A stretch of DNA of 64,000 nucleotides. Origin: Bin87 sp034421995 (GTDB taxonomy: Bacteria; Chloroflexota; Dehalococcoidia; Lucifugimonadales; UBA3495). The stretch lies in the NCBI GenBank assembly GCA_034421995.1, contig DAOUJY010000040.1, positions 1 to 64,000 of the forward strand, given 5' to 3'. Both the position numbers and the translations under genes were made by a program. Below are positions 1-7,803 of this stretch, piece after piece. The notes under the pieces were generated by a model, which searched no databases, was not told where the DNA came from, and worked only from the letters and a program-made list of their open reading frames with translations. Position 1 is the stretch's first letter. Each line of letters starts with the position of its first letter.

Positions 1-234
1 TGAAGCAGACGCAGTGTAGCAACGAGCGAGCCAGTCGCTCCCACGCCAAGCGCCGGTCCGCTTTGCGCGCATCTCGGACTGTCCCGCCTTGAACTGTCGT
101 TGTAATACTAGGACCCCGCCATCAGAGTCTAAATCGACTACAACCCCTTCCACCGTCTCCACGCTCCGGCAAACGTCAACCTCTTGCAAATAGACATAGA
201 GGGCGCCGGCGGTTTCGCTGTACTCAATCTTCAT
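1..234 (-). CDS. DUF2283-like small protein (3' end outside window)
   Basis: Reading left from an ATG at 234 gives 78 codons that are still open at the window edge. The N-terminus (MKIEYSETAGALYVYLQ, then an EGVVVDLDSDGGVL segment) matches the DUF2283 pattern of a short beta-rich protein with an acidic 'v.lD.d..G.v' turn. After about residue 45 the sequence no longer looks like that family, which normally continues with a 'gieil' strand. The tail may therefore be extended or frameshifted. Function is unknown. It lies just downstream of the amidase operon on the same strand. Confidence 0.5.
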   Translation of the reverse strand, partial: MKIEYSETAGALYVYLQEVDVCRSVETVEGVVVDLDSDGGVLVLQRQFKAGQSEMRAKRTGAWRGSDWLARCYTASAS

Positions 235-273
235 CTTGGGCGTCCTTCAAGCGGTCGTAGTTGATGTTCCGGT

Positions 274-1455
274 TCACTGGCATTTATCGGCAATCTCCAC
301 CGCCAACTCCATCAATTGCTCGTCAGCGCCGTAGTCTCCCAGCAGCGACAACCCCACCGGCAGCCCGTCCACCTCTGCCAGCGGCAGGCTCAACTGCGGC
401 CGGCTGGTGTTGCCGGCTATCGACGTGAGCGCGCTGTTGCGCAGCCTCAGCTCATGTCGCTCCGAGACCCGTTGCCCCACCGGAGGAGCCGGCGCGATGG
501 TAGTCGGCAGGCACACCACCACATCGCCGTCGGCATAGACTTCATTCATCCGCTCGATTATCGAATCGCGGCCAGCTTGGGCCACGACAATCTGCTCGTC
601 GGTAACCGCCCGCGCCATGGCATACCGATCCGATACCTCAAAGCTGAAAGTAGGGTTCACCGCATCAATCCAGTCCCGCGCCGACTCCCACGCCTCTCGG
701 CTCTGTAATACTTGTTGATGCCCAGACCATTCCTCAAGGCTGGTTGGAGATAGCTGCTGCGATGACCGCGCGTCGAACCGGGACGCCACGGTTTCCAGCG
801 CCGCTTCCAACACTTGCCGCACTGCCGGTTCCGCCAGCGCAAATGCGTCTTCTGCGATGACCAGGCGGCGCGGACGGGCTGTGTTAGGGCCTTCCGGCAG
901 TATCACGGCCCCCACCCGGGCAAAGGTATCGGCGTCTCTTGCGAACCAGCCGATGGTATCGAAGCTGGGCGCTTGCAGCAGCATCCCATCCAGCGGAATC
1001 CGTCCGTGCGTAGGCCGCAGCCCGTACAATCCGCAGAAACTCGCCGGCACTCGCACCGACCCGCCCGTGTCCGACCCCAACGCGAAATCCGCCAGTGCCC
1101 CGGCCACTGCCGACGCCGACCCGCTGGACGAACCGCCGGGCACCCGCCCCGGCGCTCGGGGATTCACGGGTGTCCCGTAGTGCATATTCTCGCCGAAGAT
1201 GCCCCGCGTCAGCTCGTCGGTGATGGTCTTTCCGATCATCGTTGCGCCGGCGTCCACCAATCTTTGCACCACCCAGGCGTTGGACTCGGCCGGCCCATGG
1301 GTCGCCTTCCAATGGGGGTTGCCGCATCCGGTGACGTAGCCCGCAATGTCAAAGATATCTTTGGCGGCAAAGGTCAGCCCGCCCAATGGCCCGCTGGTTG
1401 CGCCGGCCAGGTAAGCGTCGTTATCGGGACAAAAGGCGTTCAGCGGGCCGGCCAT
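274..1455 (-). CDS. Amidase signature family hydrolase
   Basis: Predicted 393-residue amidase that hydrolyses a carboxamide to acid plus ammonia. The Ser-cisSer-Lys triad is visible: Lys32 in FAAKDIFD, the GGSSSGS loop starting at residue 107 (cis-Ser about 109), and nucleophile Ser133 in SDTGGSVRVP. The length is short for the family and resembles AMI1-type amidases rather than GatA, and there is no gatC/gatB nearby. I chose the ATG at 1455 because it lies 2 bases after the stop of the upstream dehydratase gene; the longer frame to 1635 would overlap that gene. It is the last gene of a four-gene catabolic operon. The substrate is unknown. Confidence 0.85.
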   Translation of the reverse strand: MAGPLNAFCPDNDAYLAGATSGPLGGLTFAAKDIFDIAGYVTGCGNPHWKATHGPAESNAWVVQRLVDAGATMIGKTITDELTRGIFGENMHYGTPVNPRAPGRVPGGSSSGSASAVAGALADFALGSDTGGSVRVPASFCGLYGLRPTHGRIPLDGMLLQAPSFDTIGWFARDADTFARVGAVILPEGPNTARPRRLVIAEDAFALAEPAVRQVLEAALETVASRFDARSSQQLSPTSLEEWSGHQQVLQSREAWESARDWIDAVNPTFSFEVSDRYAMARAVTDEQIVVAQAGRDSIIERMNEVYADGDVVVCLPTTIAPAPPVGQRVSERHELRLRNSALTSIAGNTSRPQLSLPLAEVDGLPVGLSLLGDYGADEQLMELAVEIADKCQ

Positions 1456-1457
1456 GG

Positions 1458-2507
1458 TCACAGCATCTCCTCGTTCAAAGTCACCCCAAAGCCGGGACGG
1501 TCGGACGGAGCTATGTAACCGTCTTTCGCCTTGGGTTCGTCGAGCCAAAGCACGTCGCGCTGGTCTCGGATGTGGTCCGAATGCATTTCGGCAAAATCGG
1601 CCCAATCGCTGGCGACCACCAGGTGCAAACCCCAAACCTCGGCGCCTCGATGGGGCGACACCGGCGCCTCCGCCTCCCGCGCCAGCTCAATGATGCGCCG
1701 GCCGGCCGTGATCCCGCCGCACCAGGTGATATCCGGCTGCCACAACCCCAAAGCATTTGCTTCAGCAATGTCGGCAAAACCGAAATGCGTGAACTCGTGC
1801 TCACCGCCGGCGATCAGGGTTGGCGCGGCCACCTGCCGCAACTCCGCCTGTCCCGGAAGATCGTCGGGCGTCAGCACGTCTTCGTACCAGTACAGGCCGT
1901 ATTCCGCCAGAATGTCGGCCATGCGGGTGGTAACTTCCGCATTCCACGACATATAGCAATCGACCATCAGGCGCGCGTCCGGCCCGTACAACTCACGAGC
2001 CTGCGCGGCCGCCGCTACCGCCGTTTCATAGTCCGCGGGGTTGCCCGACCAGCGATGCGGAAACTTGTGCGCCTGAAACCCCAGATCACGGTAAAGTGCC
2101 GAGTCCGGTCCGGTGGCATATGCGAACACGCGAGACTTCCGCGCGCCGCCCAGTAGCTCGTAAACGGGCTTCCTTTCGGCCTTTGCCAGGAGGTCATAGA
2201 GGGCAAGGTCAACCCCGCTGAGCGCCATAATCGCCAGCCCCTTGCGTCCATACGGCAAAGACTGTTCGTACAGGTAATCCCAGATACCGGCGATGTCTTC
2301 GGCGCTGTTGACGTCGCGGTTCCGCAACAATTCCCGGAAATGCCGGTTGACTATTTCGACGCCGGCGACCCCACCGCCACCGTAGCCAAATCCCGCGTCG
2401 CCCGTGTCCGTCTCCACCCGCACCACAATCTGCCAGAAGTGCGTTCGCCAGGACGGAACGACGTGCCGGTATCGGGGATAAACCGCTTTGACCTCGGTGA
2501 TCTTCAT
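1458..2507 (-). CDS. Enolase-superfamily sugar-acid dehydratase, RhamD-like
   Basis: 349-residue member of the mandelate racemase/muconate lactonizing group of the enolase superfamily, which abstracts a proton alpha to a carboxylate using Mg2+. The N-terminal capping domain (about 1-120) is followed by the barrel. Visible metal-ligand strands are LMVDCYMSW, YWYEDVL and AGGEHE, followed by QPDITWCGGIT and a terminal SPHRGAEVWG segment carrying His. The GGEHE and WCGG motifs are close to L-rhamnonate dehydratase. It begins directly after the upstream hydantoinase stop (2508), so the two are probably translationally coupled. The exact substrate cannot be read from the sequence. Confidence 0.85.
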   Translation of the reverse strand: MKITEVKAVYPRYRHVVPSWRTHFWQIVVRVETDTGDAGFGYGGGGVAGVEIVNRHFRELLRNRDVNSAEDIAGIWDYLYEQSLPYGRKGLAIMALSGVDLALYDLLAKAERKPVYELLGGARKSRVFAYATGPDSALYRDLGFQAHKFPHRWSGNPADYETAVAAAAQARELYGPDARLMVDCYMSWNAEVTTRMADILAEYGLYWYEDVLTPDDLPGQAELRQVAAPTLIAGGEHEFTHFGFADIAEANALGLWQPDITWCGGITAGRRIIELAREAEAPVSPHRGAEVWGLHLVVASDWADFAEMHSDHIRDQRDVLWLDEPKAKDGYIAPSDRPGFGVTLNEEML

Positions 2508-3926
2508 CTATTCCACCGGCCCGCCCAGCGGCGCGCGCGGCGACCCGCTCTCCAGGAACGTGCCGTACCCGGGATTCTGCTGGAGCTCGCCGTCCCTGAG
2601 GAGCACCTGTCCCCGCAGCATCGTCATCCAGGGCCGCCCGTTCACCTGCCAGCCCTCGAATAGCGTGTACCCCGCATTGCTGTGGTGGTCGTTCGCAGTG
2701 ATGATGCGGTCGCCATTCGGGTCCATGATGAGGAAGTCCGCATCTGACCCCACCTGAATGACCCCTTTGCGCGGGTAAATGCCAAATATGCGCGCCGGGT
2801 TTTCGGCCATGACCCGAGCCAGCCACCAGATCGGCAGTCCCCGCTTGACCACGCCCTCGCTATACATCAGCGGTACTATGGTCTCGATGCCGGGCGATCC
2901 GAAAGGCACCGACAATCCGTTGGTATCGACGAAGATGTTGTCCCAACCCGGTTGCTTCAACTCCTCCGGATGGGGCGAATGGTCGCTGGCTACGATGGAG
3001 ATGTGTCCCTGCCGCAGTCCGTCCCAAAGCGCATCTCGGTCCGGTCCGTCCTCCGGCCGCAGCGGCGGGCCGATCTTCGCCAGCGGGCCGTACTCCGCCA
3101 TCTGAGCGTCGGATAGGAGGAGGTACTGCGGGCACGTTTCGGTCCAGAAGCGCTGCCCCGAACTCTGCGCCTGCTTGACGCGCTCCAGTCCCAATTGCGT
3201 GCTCAGATGCACCACATAGGTCGGGCACCGGGTTGCCGCGCTCATATTCACCGCCCGGTTGATGGCCTCTTCCTCAGCCCAGTCGGGACACGCCGAGGGG
3301 AAATCGGTGGGGTGGGTGTGCCCCTCCGCCATCAACTTGTTCTCCAGGTATTCGATGATGTTCCCGCTTTCGCAGTGCAGTTGCAGTACGCCGCCGCCCC
3401 GGGCCACCAGGTCCATGGCCTGGCAGATGTAGTCGTCGTCGCACATCCGGCCGGGCCGTTTCTTGTAGGTCATGAACATCTTGTACGACTTGACGCCGAG
3501 GTCCACGGCTTCGGGCAAACCCGACAGGATACTGGGCCGGTTTTGCAGGATGAAGTGAAAGGCGAAGTCGGTGAGCGCCGTCTGCTCGATGGTCTCCCGA
3601 ACCCGATGCACGGCCTGGGGCAGTGTCTCATCGCCCTCCAGCTGGTAGGTCCCAAAGGGCACCAAGGTGGTCAAGCCCGCGCCGGCCGCTGCTCGCGAAC
3701 CCAGGGCATAGTCGTCGTGCCCGTCCAGATGTACATGGCTGTCAATGAGACCAGGCAGCACGAATTTGTCGCTGGCGTCAATATAGGTGTCGGCCGGCGG
3801 CAAATAGGATTCCGGGCCAATGGCGACAATCTTCTCCCCAGCAATGGCGATGGAACTCTCGTACACCTGTGACGAGGTAACTATCTGACCGCCGACGATG
3901 ACGGTGTCCACATGGTTTGCAGCCAT
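2508..3926 (-). CDS. Dihydropyrimidinase/hydantoinase-type cyclic amidohydrolase
   Basis: 472-residue metal-dependent cyclic amidohydrolase that opens hydantoin, dihydropyrimidine or allantoin-like rings. All binuclear-site ligands are present: His64 and His66 in DSHVHLDGH, the candidate carboxylated Lys149 in SYKMF, His184 in LQLHCESG, His240 in VVHLST, and Asp315 in VASDHSPH. The start at 3926 is set by an AGAGGAGG Shine-Dalgarno sequence about 7 bases upstream. It is cotranscribed with the flavoprotein 19 bases upstream. Dihydropyrimidinase, D-hydantoinase and allantoinase cannot be separated by eye. Confidence 0.88.
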   Translation of the reverse strand: MAANHVDTVIVGGQIVTSSQVYESSIAIAGEKIVAIGPESYLPPADTYIDASDKFVLPGLIDSHVHLDGHDDYALGSRAAAGAGLTTLVPFGTYQLEGDETLPQAVHRVRETIEQTALTDFAFHFILQNRPSILSGLPEAVDLGVKSYKMFMTYKKRPGRMCDDDYICQAMDLVARGGGVLQLHCESGNIIEYLENKLMAEGHTHPTDFPSACPDWAEEEAINRAVNMSAATRCPTYVVHLSTQLGLERVKQAQSSGQRFWTETCPQYLLLSDAQMAEYGPLAKIGPPLRPEDGPDRDALWDGLRQGHISIVASDHSPHPEELKQPGWDNIFVDTNGLSVPFGSPGIETIVPLMYSEGVVKRGLPIWWLARVMAENPARIFGIYPRKGVIQVGSDADFLIMDPNGDRIITANDHHSNAGYTLFEGWQVNGRPWMTMLRGQVLLRDGELQQNPGYGTFLESGSPRAPLGGPVE

Positions 3927-3945
3927 GGCTTGCCTCCTCTGTTGC

Positions 3946-5118
3946 CTAAAACGCCCCTTGCGGCTCCAACCCAAGCAGAAACTGCCCCGCGGTTTCGTAA
4001 TGCACGTGGTGTCCCTGCACGTGTTGAGTAATCACGTGGATGTCCTGGAACCGCCTTTGAATGGGGTTGGTCTGGAATATCCCGCTGGCGCCGCAGAGCG
4101 TGTAGGCGGCGTCCACCACCTGCGCCGACGTGCGGATGGCGTGAGTGGCGGCGACCCGAAGCTGTATCCGCTCGTCCGTGGTGAGGCTGCCCTTGCCGCA
4201 CGCCGACTCCCACAGCCGCGCGTGGCTGTCGCGCAGAAACGCCCGCGCCGAACTATGCTGGGCATGGGCCTCGCCGATGGTCCGCTGCGTCGCCTGCTGG
4301 TCCCGCAGCAGGACGGCGGAGCGGTAGGGCGTCCGGTTGCGCCCCACCTCTACGGCGATGTCCAGGCTCTTGCGGGCTACTCCCAACGCTACCGTGGCGA
4401 AGCCGGTGGCGAACAGCAGCGTGGTAGGTATCCCGTAGAGCGGGCCGTCGTACCAGGACGGGCCTTCCTGCACGAAGGTGTGAGCTTCGGGAACGAACCG
4501 GTCGTCCACCTGGAAACTGAAACTGCCGGTGCCGCGCAGTCCGGCCACGTGCCAGAGATCCACCATGCGCACCTGGTCAATCGCCATCAGGTGCAGGCGG
4601 GTCTGCGGCGCCTGACCATCGACCCCCGCTCCGTTTTCCGGAACCACGGGGGCCAACGCGGCGATCCAGGTCGCGTGGTCGCTGCCGCTGCTGAAGTTCC
4701 AATGCCCACTCAGCCGGAATCCTCCGGGCGCCGGAACCGACTTTGACCCGCCGGCCGGAGGCCCGTTGGTCACCACCGCCCGCCGTTCGCTCCAAATTTC
4801 TTGCGCCGTGGCCATGGGCATCCGAGTGGATCTGGTGGAGAAAACATTGTTCTGGTTCAGGCACCATGCGACGCTGGCATCAGCGCCGGCGAACATCTCC
4901 AGGATGTGCAGGAAGTCGGGATGAGCCAGCTCCGCGCCGCCAAGTTCCCGGGGCAGCAGCAGCCGGAAAAAGCCGGCGTCGGCCATGTCGGCGGCCAACT
5001 CAGCCGGCATCTGCCGCTCAGCGTCGATTTGGCCGGCGGCATCGGCCACCCGCTCCACAAAGTGCGGGGCAGCGGCGAGGTAGTGGGCGATGTCGGTGGG
5101 TACGGTGAGGGTGGTCAT
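3946..5118 (-). CDS. Acyl-CoA-dehydrogenase-fold flavoprotein (monooxygenase type)
   Basis: 390-residue protein with the acyl-CoA dehydrogenase fold: an N-terminal helical domain (AADMADAGFFRLLLPRELGG), a middle beta domain (LSGHWNFSSGSDHATW), and a C-terminal helical domain with a DAAYTLCGASGIF segment. The pattern GHWNFSSG and the lack of the catalytic-base context of true dehydrogenases place it nearer the flavin-dependent hydroxylase/DszC-like branch, which uses reduced flavin and oxygen. It is the first gene of the four-gene operon running leftwards. Substrate and reductase partner are not identifiable here. Confidence 0.8.
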   Translation of the reverse strand: MTTLTVPTDIAHYLAAAPHFVERVADAAGQIDAERQMPAELAADMADAGFFRLLLPRELGGAELAHPDFLHILEMFAGADASVAWCLNQNNVFSTRSTRMPMATAQEIWSERRAVVTNGPPAGGSKSVPAPGGFRLSGHWNFSSGSDHATWIAALAPVVPENGAGVDGQAPQTRLHLMAIDQVRMVDLWHVAGLRGTGSFSFQVDDRFVPEAHTFVQEGPSWYDGPLYGIPTTLLFATGFATVALGVARKSLDIAVEVGRNRTPYRSAVLLRDQQATQRTIGEAHAQHSSARAFLRDSHARLWESACGKGSLTTDERIQLRVAATHAIRTSAQVVDAAYTLCGASGIFQTNPIQRRFQDIHVITQHVQGHHVHYETAGQFLLGLEPQGAF

Positions 5119-5183
5119 CTTGTCTCTCAGAACAGGTTATTGCCGCTACGGTACACGGGCGGCAATGCGGTGTCAAAGCGCAC

Positions 5184-5582
5184 CTATGCCGGCGACTCTG
5201 ACTGATCTTCATCGGTGATTACGTCGCCGCCGTCCCTGGCGTCCACCGTAACCCGGCTGCCTTCCAGCAGTTCCATGCCCAGCAGCGGCTGGTCTATGGA
5301 CTCGAAGACCTCTACTGCGTATGGACGCCCGTGCCACAGCGCCGACGTTCGGTAGTAGTCAAACCTTTCCGCGTTGCCGCTGGCGGTTATGCTGTACCGA
5401 TGACCCGCGTAGGCCAATCCCAGCCGGCGGATGACCGGCTCCGGCAGTGTCTGCCATCCGGTGAAACCGGTGTCCACTATGACTTCAAGCTGTTGCGGTT
5501 CGCCGTAAGCATCCATGACGGGCAAGGCGACCCAGGCCTCCAGACCGCCGTCCGAGTTCCGAATCACCTGGCTCACAATCAT
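5184..5582 (-). CDS. Clan AA (retropepsin-like) aspartic protease
   Basis: 132 residues with one aspartic-protease motif, VDTGFTG (Asp37-Thr38-Gly39), followed by hydrophobic strands and a second-half QPLLGMELLEG segment. This is the layout of small bacterial clan AA proteases that act as homodimers. The C-terminus is acidic. The start ATG overlaps the stop of the upstream small gene by four bases (ATGA), so the two are translationally coupled. Target is unknown. A second, unrelated-context member of this family lies at 17113-17490. Confidence 0.72.
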   Translation of the reverse strand: MIVSQVIRNSDGGLEAWVALPVMDAYGEPQQLEVIVDTGFTGWQTLPEPVIRRLGLAYAGHRYSITASGNAERFDYYRTSALWHGRPYAVEVFESIDQPLLGMELLEGSRVTVDARDGGDVITDEDQSESPA

Positions 5583-5845
5583 AGGCGTAGCGGCTTGGTC
5601 ACGACGCTGGGATGGACCCGGTACGTATTCGGCACGTCCACCCGCTCCTCCCAGGTAAAGGCGTCCGGGTGCCGCTCCCGCAACTTGGAGTCGGCGTCTA
5701 TATGCCGGTCGGCAATCTCATAGTCGCCGCTTTTCACGTCGATGACCACCACCTTGCCCTTGCACTCCGGCCCCAGGGTGGGGCGGATCTTTTCGTGATA
5801 GATGGCGCGGCCGATGGCGGGCGCATCCGCTTTGTTGAACGCCAT
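5579..5845 (-). CDS. Small conserved hypothetical protein, partner of retropepsin-like protease
   Basis: 88 residues starting MAFNKADAPAIGRAIYHEKI, with a strand VVVIDVKSGDYEI and the segment RHPDAFTWEERV. I do not recognise a named family. The charged, soluble composition and ATGA coupling to a small aspartic protease suggest a regulatory or antitoxin-like role (inference). The ATG at 5845 was chosen because the family-like sequence starts there and a purine-rich GGAGGGAGGGAG lies upstream; the frame is open further back. A decayed copy of the 5' half of this gene is present at 7653-7760, so the family has been duplicated locally. Confidence 0.65.
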   Translation of the reverse strand: MAFNKADAPAIGRAIYHEKIRPTLGPECKGKVVVIDVKSGDYEIADRHIDADSKLRERHPDAFTWEERVDVPNTYRVHPSVVTKPLRL

Positions 5846-5981
5846 GATTGATTGTTGCTCCCTCCCTCCGTGCCGCCGGCTGAATCGCTCTTCCTCGTTG
5901 CCTGCCATTCTAGCAGGGACGCCCACCGGGGTGATGGATAGGGTCACTCGCGCCCCATTCCGTCATGCCGGGCCGGTGGGA

Positions 5982-6009
5982 TTGTCGCCGCTCCGAAGAT
6001 TAGTATAAT
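5982..6009 (+). promoter_or_regulatory. Sigma70-type promoter for the nucleotidyltransferase-like gene
   Basis: A -35-like TTGTCG at 5982-5987 and a perfect TATAAT at 6004-6009 are separated by 16 bases. Transcription would start near 6016, giving a leader of about 23 bases before the ATG at 6039. This is one of the cleanest promoters in the window. Confidence 0.6.
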
Positions 6010-6038
6010 TGACGTACCAGCATGGGTTCCTTCAAGCA

Positions 6039-6629
6039 ATGATCGCCAATCCCAACCCTATCCCTGAGTGGGATGACCGGGGCTTGCTGCCTCCATACCT
6101 CGGCGCAGGGGCTGAATTGGGTAACCGTTCTCCGTACCGCGCTTCGATTACCGATATGGTGGTGCGTTTTGGGATCACAATGGCACGGCGCGAATTGCTT
6201 GTCGGATTTCTGGACTTTCGCGCCGAACTGCACCAAGCCGGGATCACACGGGGATTTCAGTGGGTAAACGGCAGTTTCGTCACCGATATAGCGCAAATCG
6301 CCAACCGGGAACCGCGCGACATTGACGTGGTGACATTCTTTCATCTACCGCACGGTTACACGGAAGAGGATTTGCACAATCAGATTCCGGCGATATTTGA
6401 TCGAGATAGGGGTAAAAACTTGTACCGCATTGATAATATATTTATTGGTCTGGAAAGTTATAGCATATATGATCTGGCGCATAGCTTTGCCTACTTCAAC
6501 GGCTTATGGTCACACACTCGCCGAGAGGAGACAGGCGCATCGCAGTGGAAAGGCTATCTGGAGCTTGACCTGTTTGACCGCGACAATACGGACGCACAAA
6601 TTGCGCTGGGACAAATGGCCGGCAGATAG
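6039..6629 (+). CDS. DUF6932-like nucleotidyltransferase-fold protein
   Basis: 196 residues from the ATG at 6039; an upstream TTG at 6009 overlaps the promoter and is unlikely. The opening IPEWDDRGLLPP and the central WVNGSFVTD...REPRDIDVVTFF resemble the DUF6932 family. The G78-S79 and D94-x-D96 pattern is that of nucleotidyltransferase-fold proteins of the MNT/AbiEii type. It is followed 11 bases later by a 318-residue gene on the same strand, which suggests a two-gene unit. Activity is not demonstrated; a toxin-antitoxin or defence role is inference from the fold. Confidence 0.65.
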   Translation: MIANPNPIPEWDDRGLLPPYLGAGAELGNRSPYRASITDMVVRFGITMARRELLVGFLDFRAELHQAGITRGFQWVNGSFVTDIAQIANREPRDIDVVTFFHLPHGYTEEDLHNQIPAIFDRDRGKNLYRIDNIFIGLESYSIYDLAHSFAYFNGLWSHTRREETGASQWKGYLELDLFDRDNTDAQIALGQMAGR

Positions 6630-6640
6630 GAGGCGGTGTT

Positions 6641-7597
6641 ATGGACCGTCAGGAATACGAATGGCTCCGCTCAGGGCTGGGAGAGCTGGACAGTTTGCTG
6701 GCGATGACGCCGGAGTCCGCGGTAATCTCCCGGATGAGCCTGGAGTCTGAGCGGAAACGGATTGCCGAGAAATTGGCCGCCTTCACTCCGCCCGCCCGCT
6801 GGCCGGCCACGGCTCGCCTCACCTTTAACGGCGATCCAGTGGAGGGGCGCCGCGGCATTGACGCCGCCTTTGCTTACCAGGCCCTGGAAAAGTACGAGGG
6901 AGCCGTGGCGTCTGCCGGAGCCAGTCTAGTAGGGCCGTTGCAAGCCAAAGGCCCCATCCCCAACCGCGAAAGCTATCGCTTGCTGATTACCAACGTTGCC
7001 ACCGGCTCATTCGGTTTTGAGATTGAGGAGGCCAACCCCTCGGACGGCCCCGACCCATCCCCCACCGAGCGGGGTATCGAGCAGGTTCATACTCTGCTGA
7101 AAGCGGCAGCAGCCTATGGCGACGGTGACGGCGATGATGACGGTGACGACTCTATTGCAACGGCCCATCCTCGTGTGCTTGACAACTTGCACCGCTTTTT
7201 GAAGCTAACGGCTGACAACCGGGCGGTTTGCTCCCTGGCCTACAACGGCGACCGGTTCCGCTTCCGGGACACAGTGCAGGTAAGACGCAGCTTGCGCATC
7301 CTGAACCCGGATACTGTCAGCGTGGCGCCTCAAGAGTTCCCCGGTTATTTCCTGGGCTATCTGCCGGAGGGTCGCCGGGCCGAATTCGTCAACGACACTA
7401 CCGGAGAGCGTCTTTCCGCCGGTGTCGCCCGCTCAGTGCGCAACGCCAGCGAGATCAACGATGTGCTGGAACAGCCAGTAACGTTGCGTGTCCGCGTCCG
7501 CCAGCCCGCCGCCGGCAAACCAAGCTACACCATAATCGGCTACGACCGGCATGAGAACGACGGCCAGGATAGATCGCTGCCCATGACGTTGGGATAG
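6641..7597 (+). CDS. Hypothetical protein, partner of DUF6932-like gene
   Basis: 318 residues that I cannot assign to a family. An N-terminal helical part (about 1-45) is followed by a strand-rich section (ARLTFNGDPVEGRRGI), a low-complexity acidic linker DGDGDDDGDDS near residue 165, then HPRVLDNLHRFLKLTADN and a C-terminal beta-rich half. An AGGAGG ribosome-binding site sits just before the ATG and overlaps the end of the preceding gene. Tight spacing implies co-expression with the nucleotidyltransferase-like protein. No membrane segment or signal peptide is visible. Confidence 0.65.
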   Translation: MDRQEYEWLRSGLGELDSLLAMTPESAVISRMSLESERKRIAEKLAAFTPPARWPATARLTFNGDPVEGRRGIDAAFAYQALEKYEGAVASAGASLVGPLQAKGPIPNRESYRLLITNVATGSFGFEIEEANPSDGPDPSPTERGIEQVHTLLKAAAAYGDGDGDDDGDDSIATAHPRVLDNLHRFLKLTADNRAVCSLAYNGDRFRFRDTVQVRRSLRILNPDTVSVAPQEFPGYFLGYLPEGRRAEFVNDTTGERLSAGVARSVRNASEINDVLEQPVTLRVRVRQPAAGKPSYTIIGYDRHENDGQDRSLPMTLG

Positions 7598-7652
7598 CTA
7601 TGGCCTCCTGCCTCGCCACCCACTGCCGCGATTCTAGCACACTCCGGTCACA

Positions 7653-7760
7653 AAACCGCCACCTTGCCCTTGCACTCCAGGCCCCGAGAGAGGCGTATCT
7701 TTTCGTGATAGGTGGTGCGCCGATGGCCGGCGCATCCGCTTCGTTGAAAGCCTGGATCAT
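7653..7760 (-). pseudogene. Decayed copy of the small gene at 5579-5845
   Basis: Read on the minus strand from 7760, the sequence encodes MIQAFNEADAPAIG and then shifts frame, while the nucleotides continue to match the first ~100 bases of the intact gene (shared stretches include tatcacgaaaagat and gagtgcaagggcaag). A one-base deletion near the middle breaks the frame, and similarity stops near 7653. No aspartic-protease partner follows it. It fills most of the short gap between the converging genes ending at 7597 and 7804. Confidence 0.7.
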
Positions 7761-7803
7761 CGATCCTTGATGCCGGCCGCCCCGGATGCTCCGTGTCGTC
7801 GCT

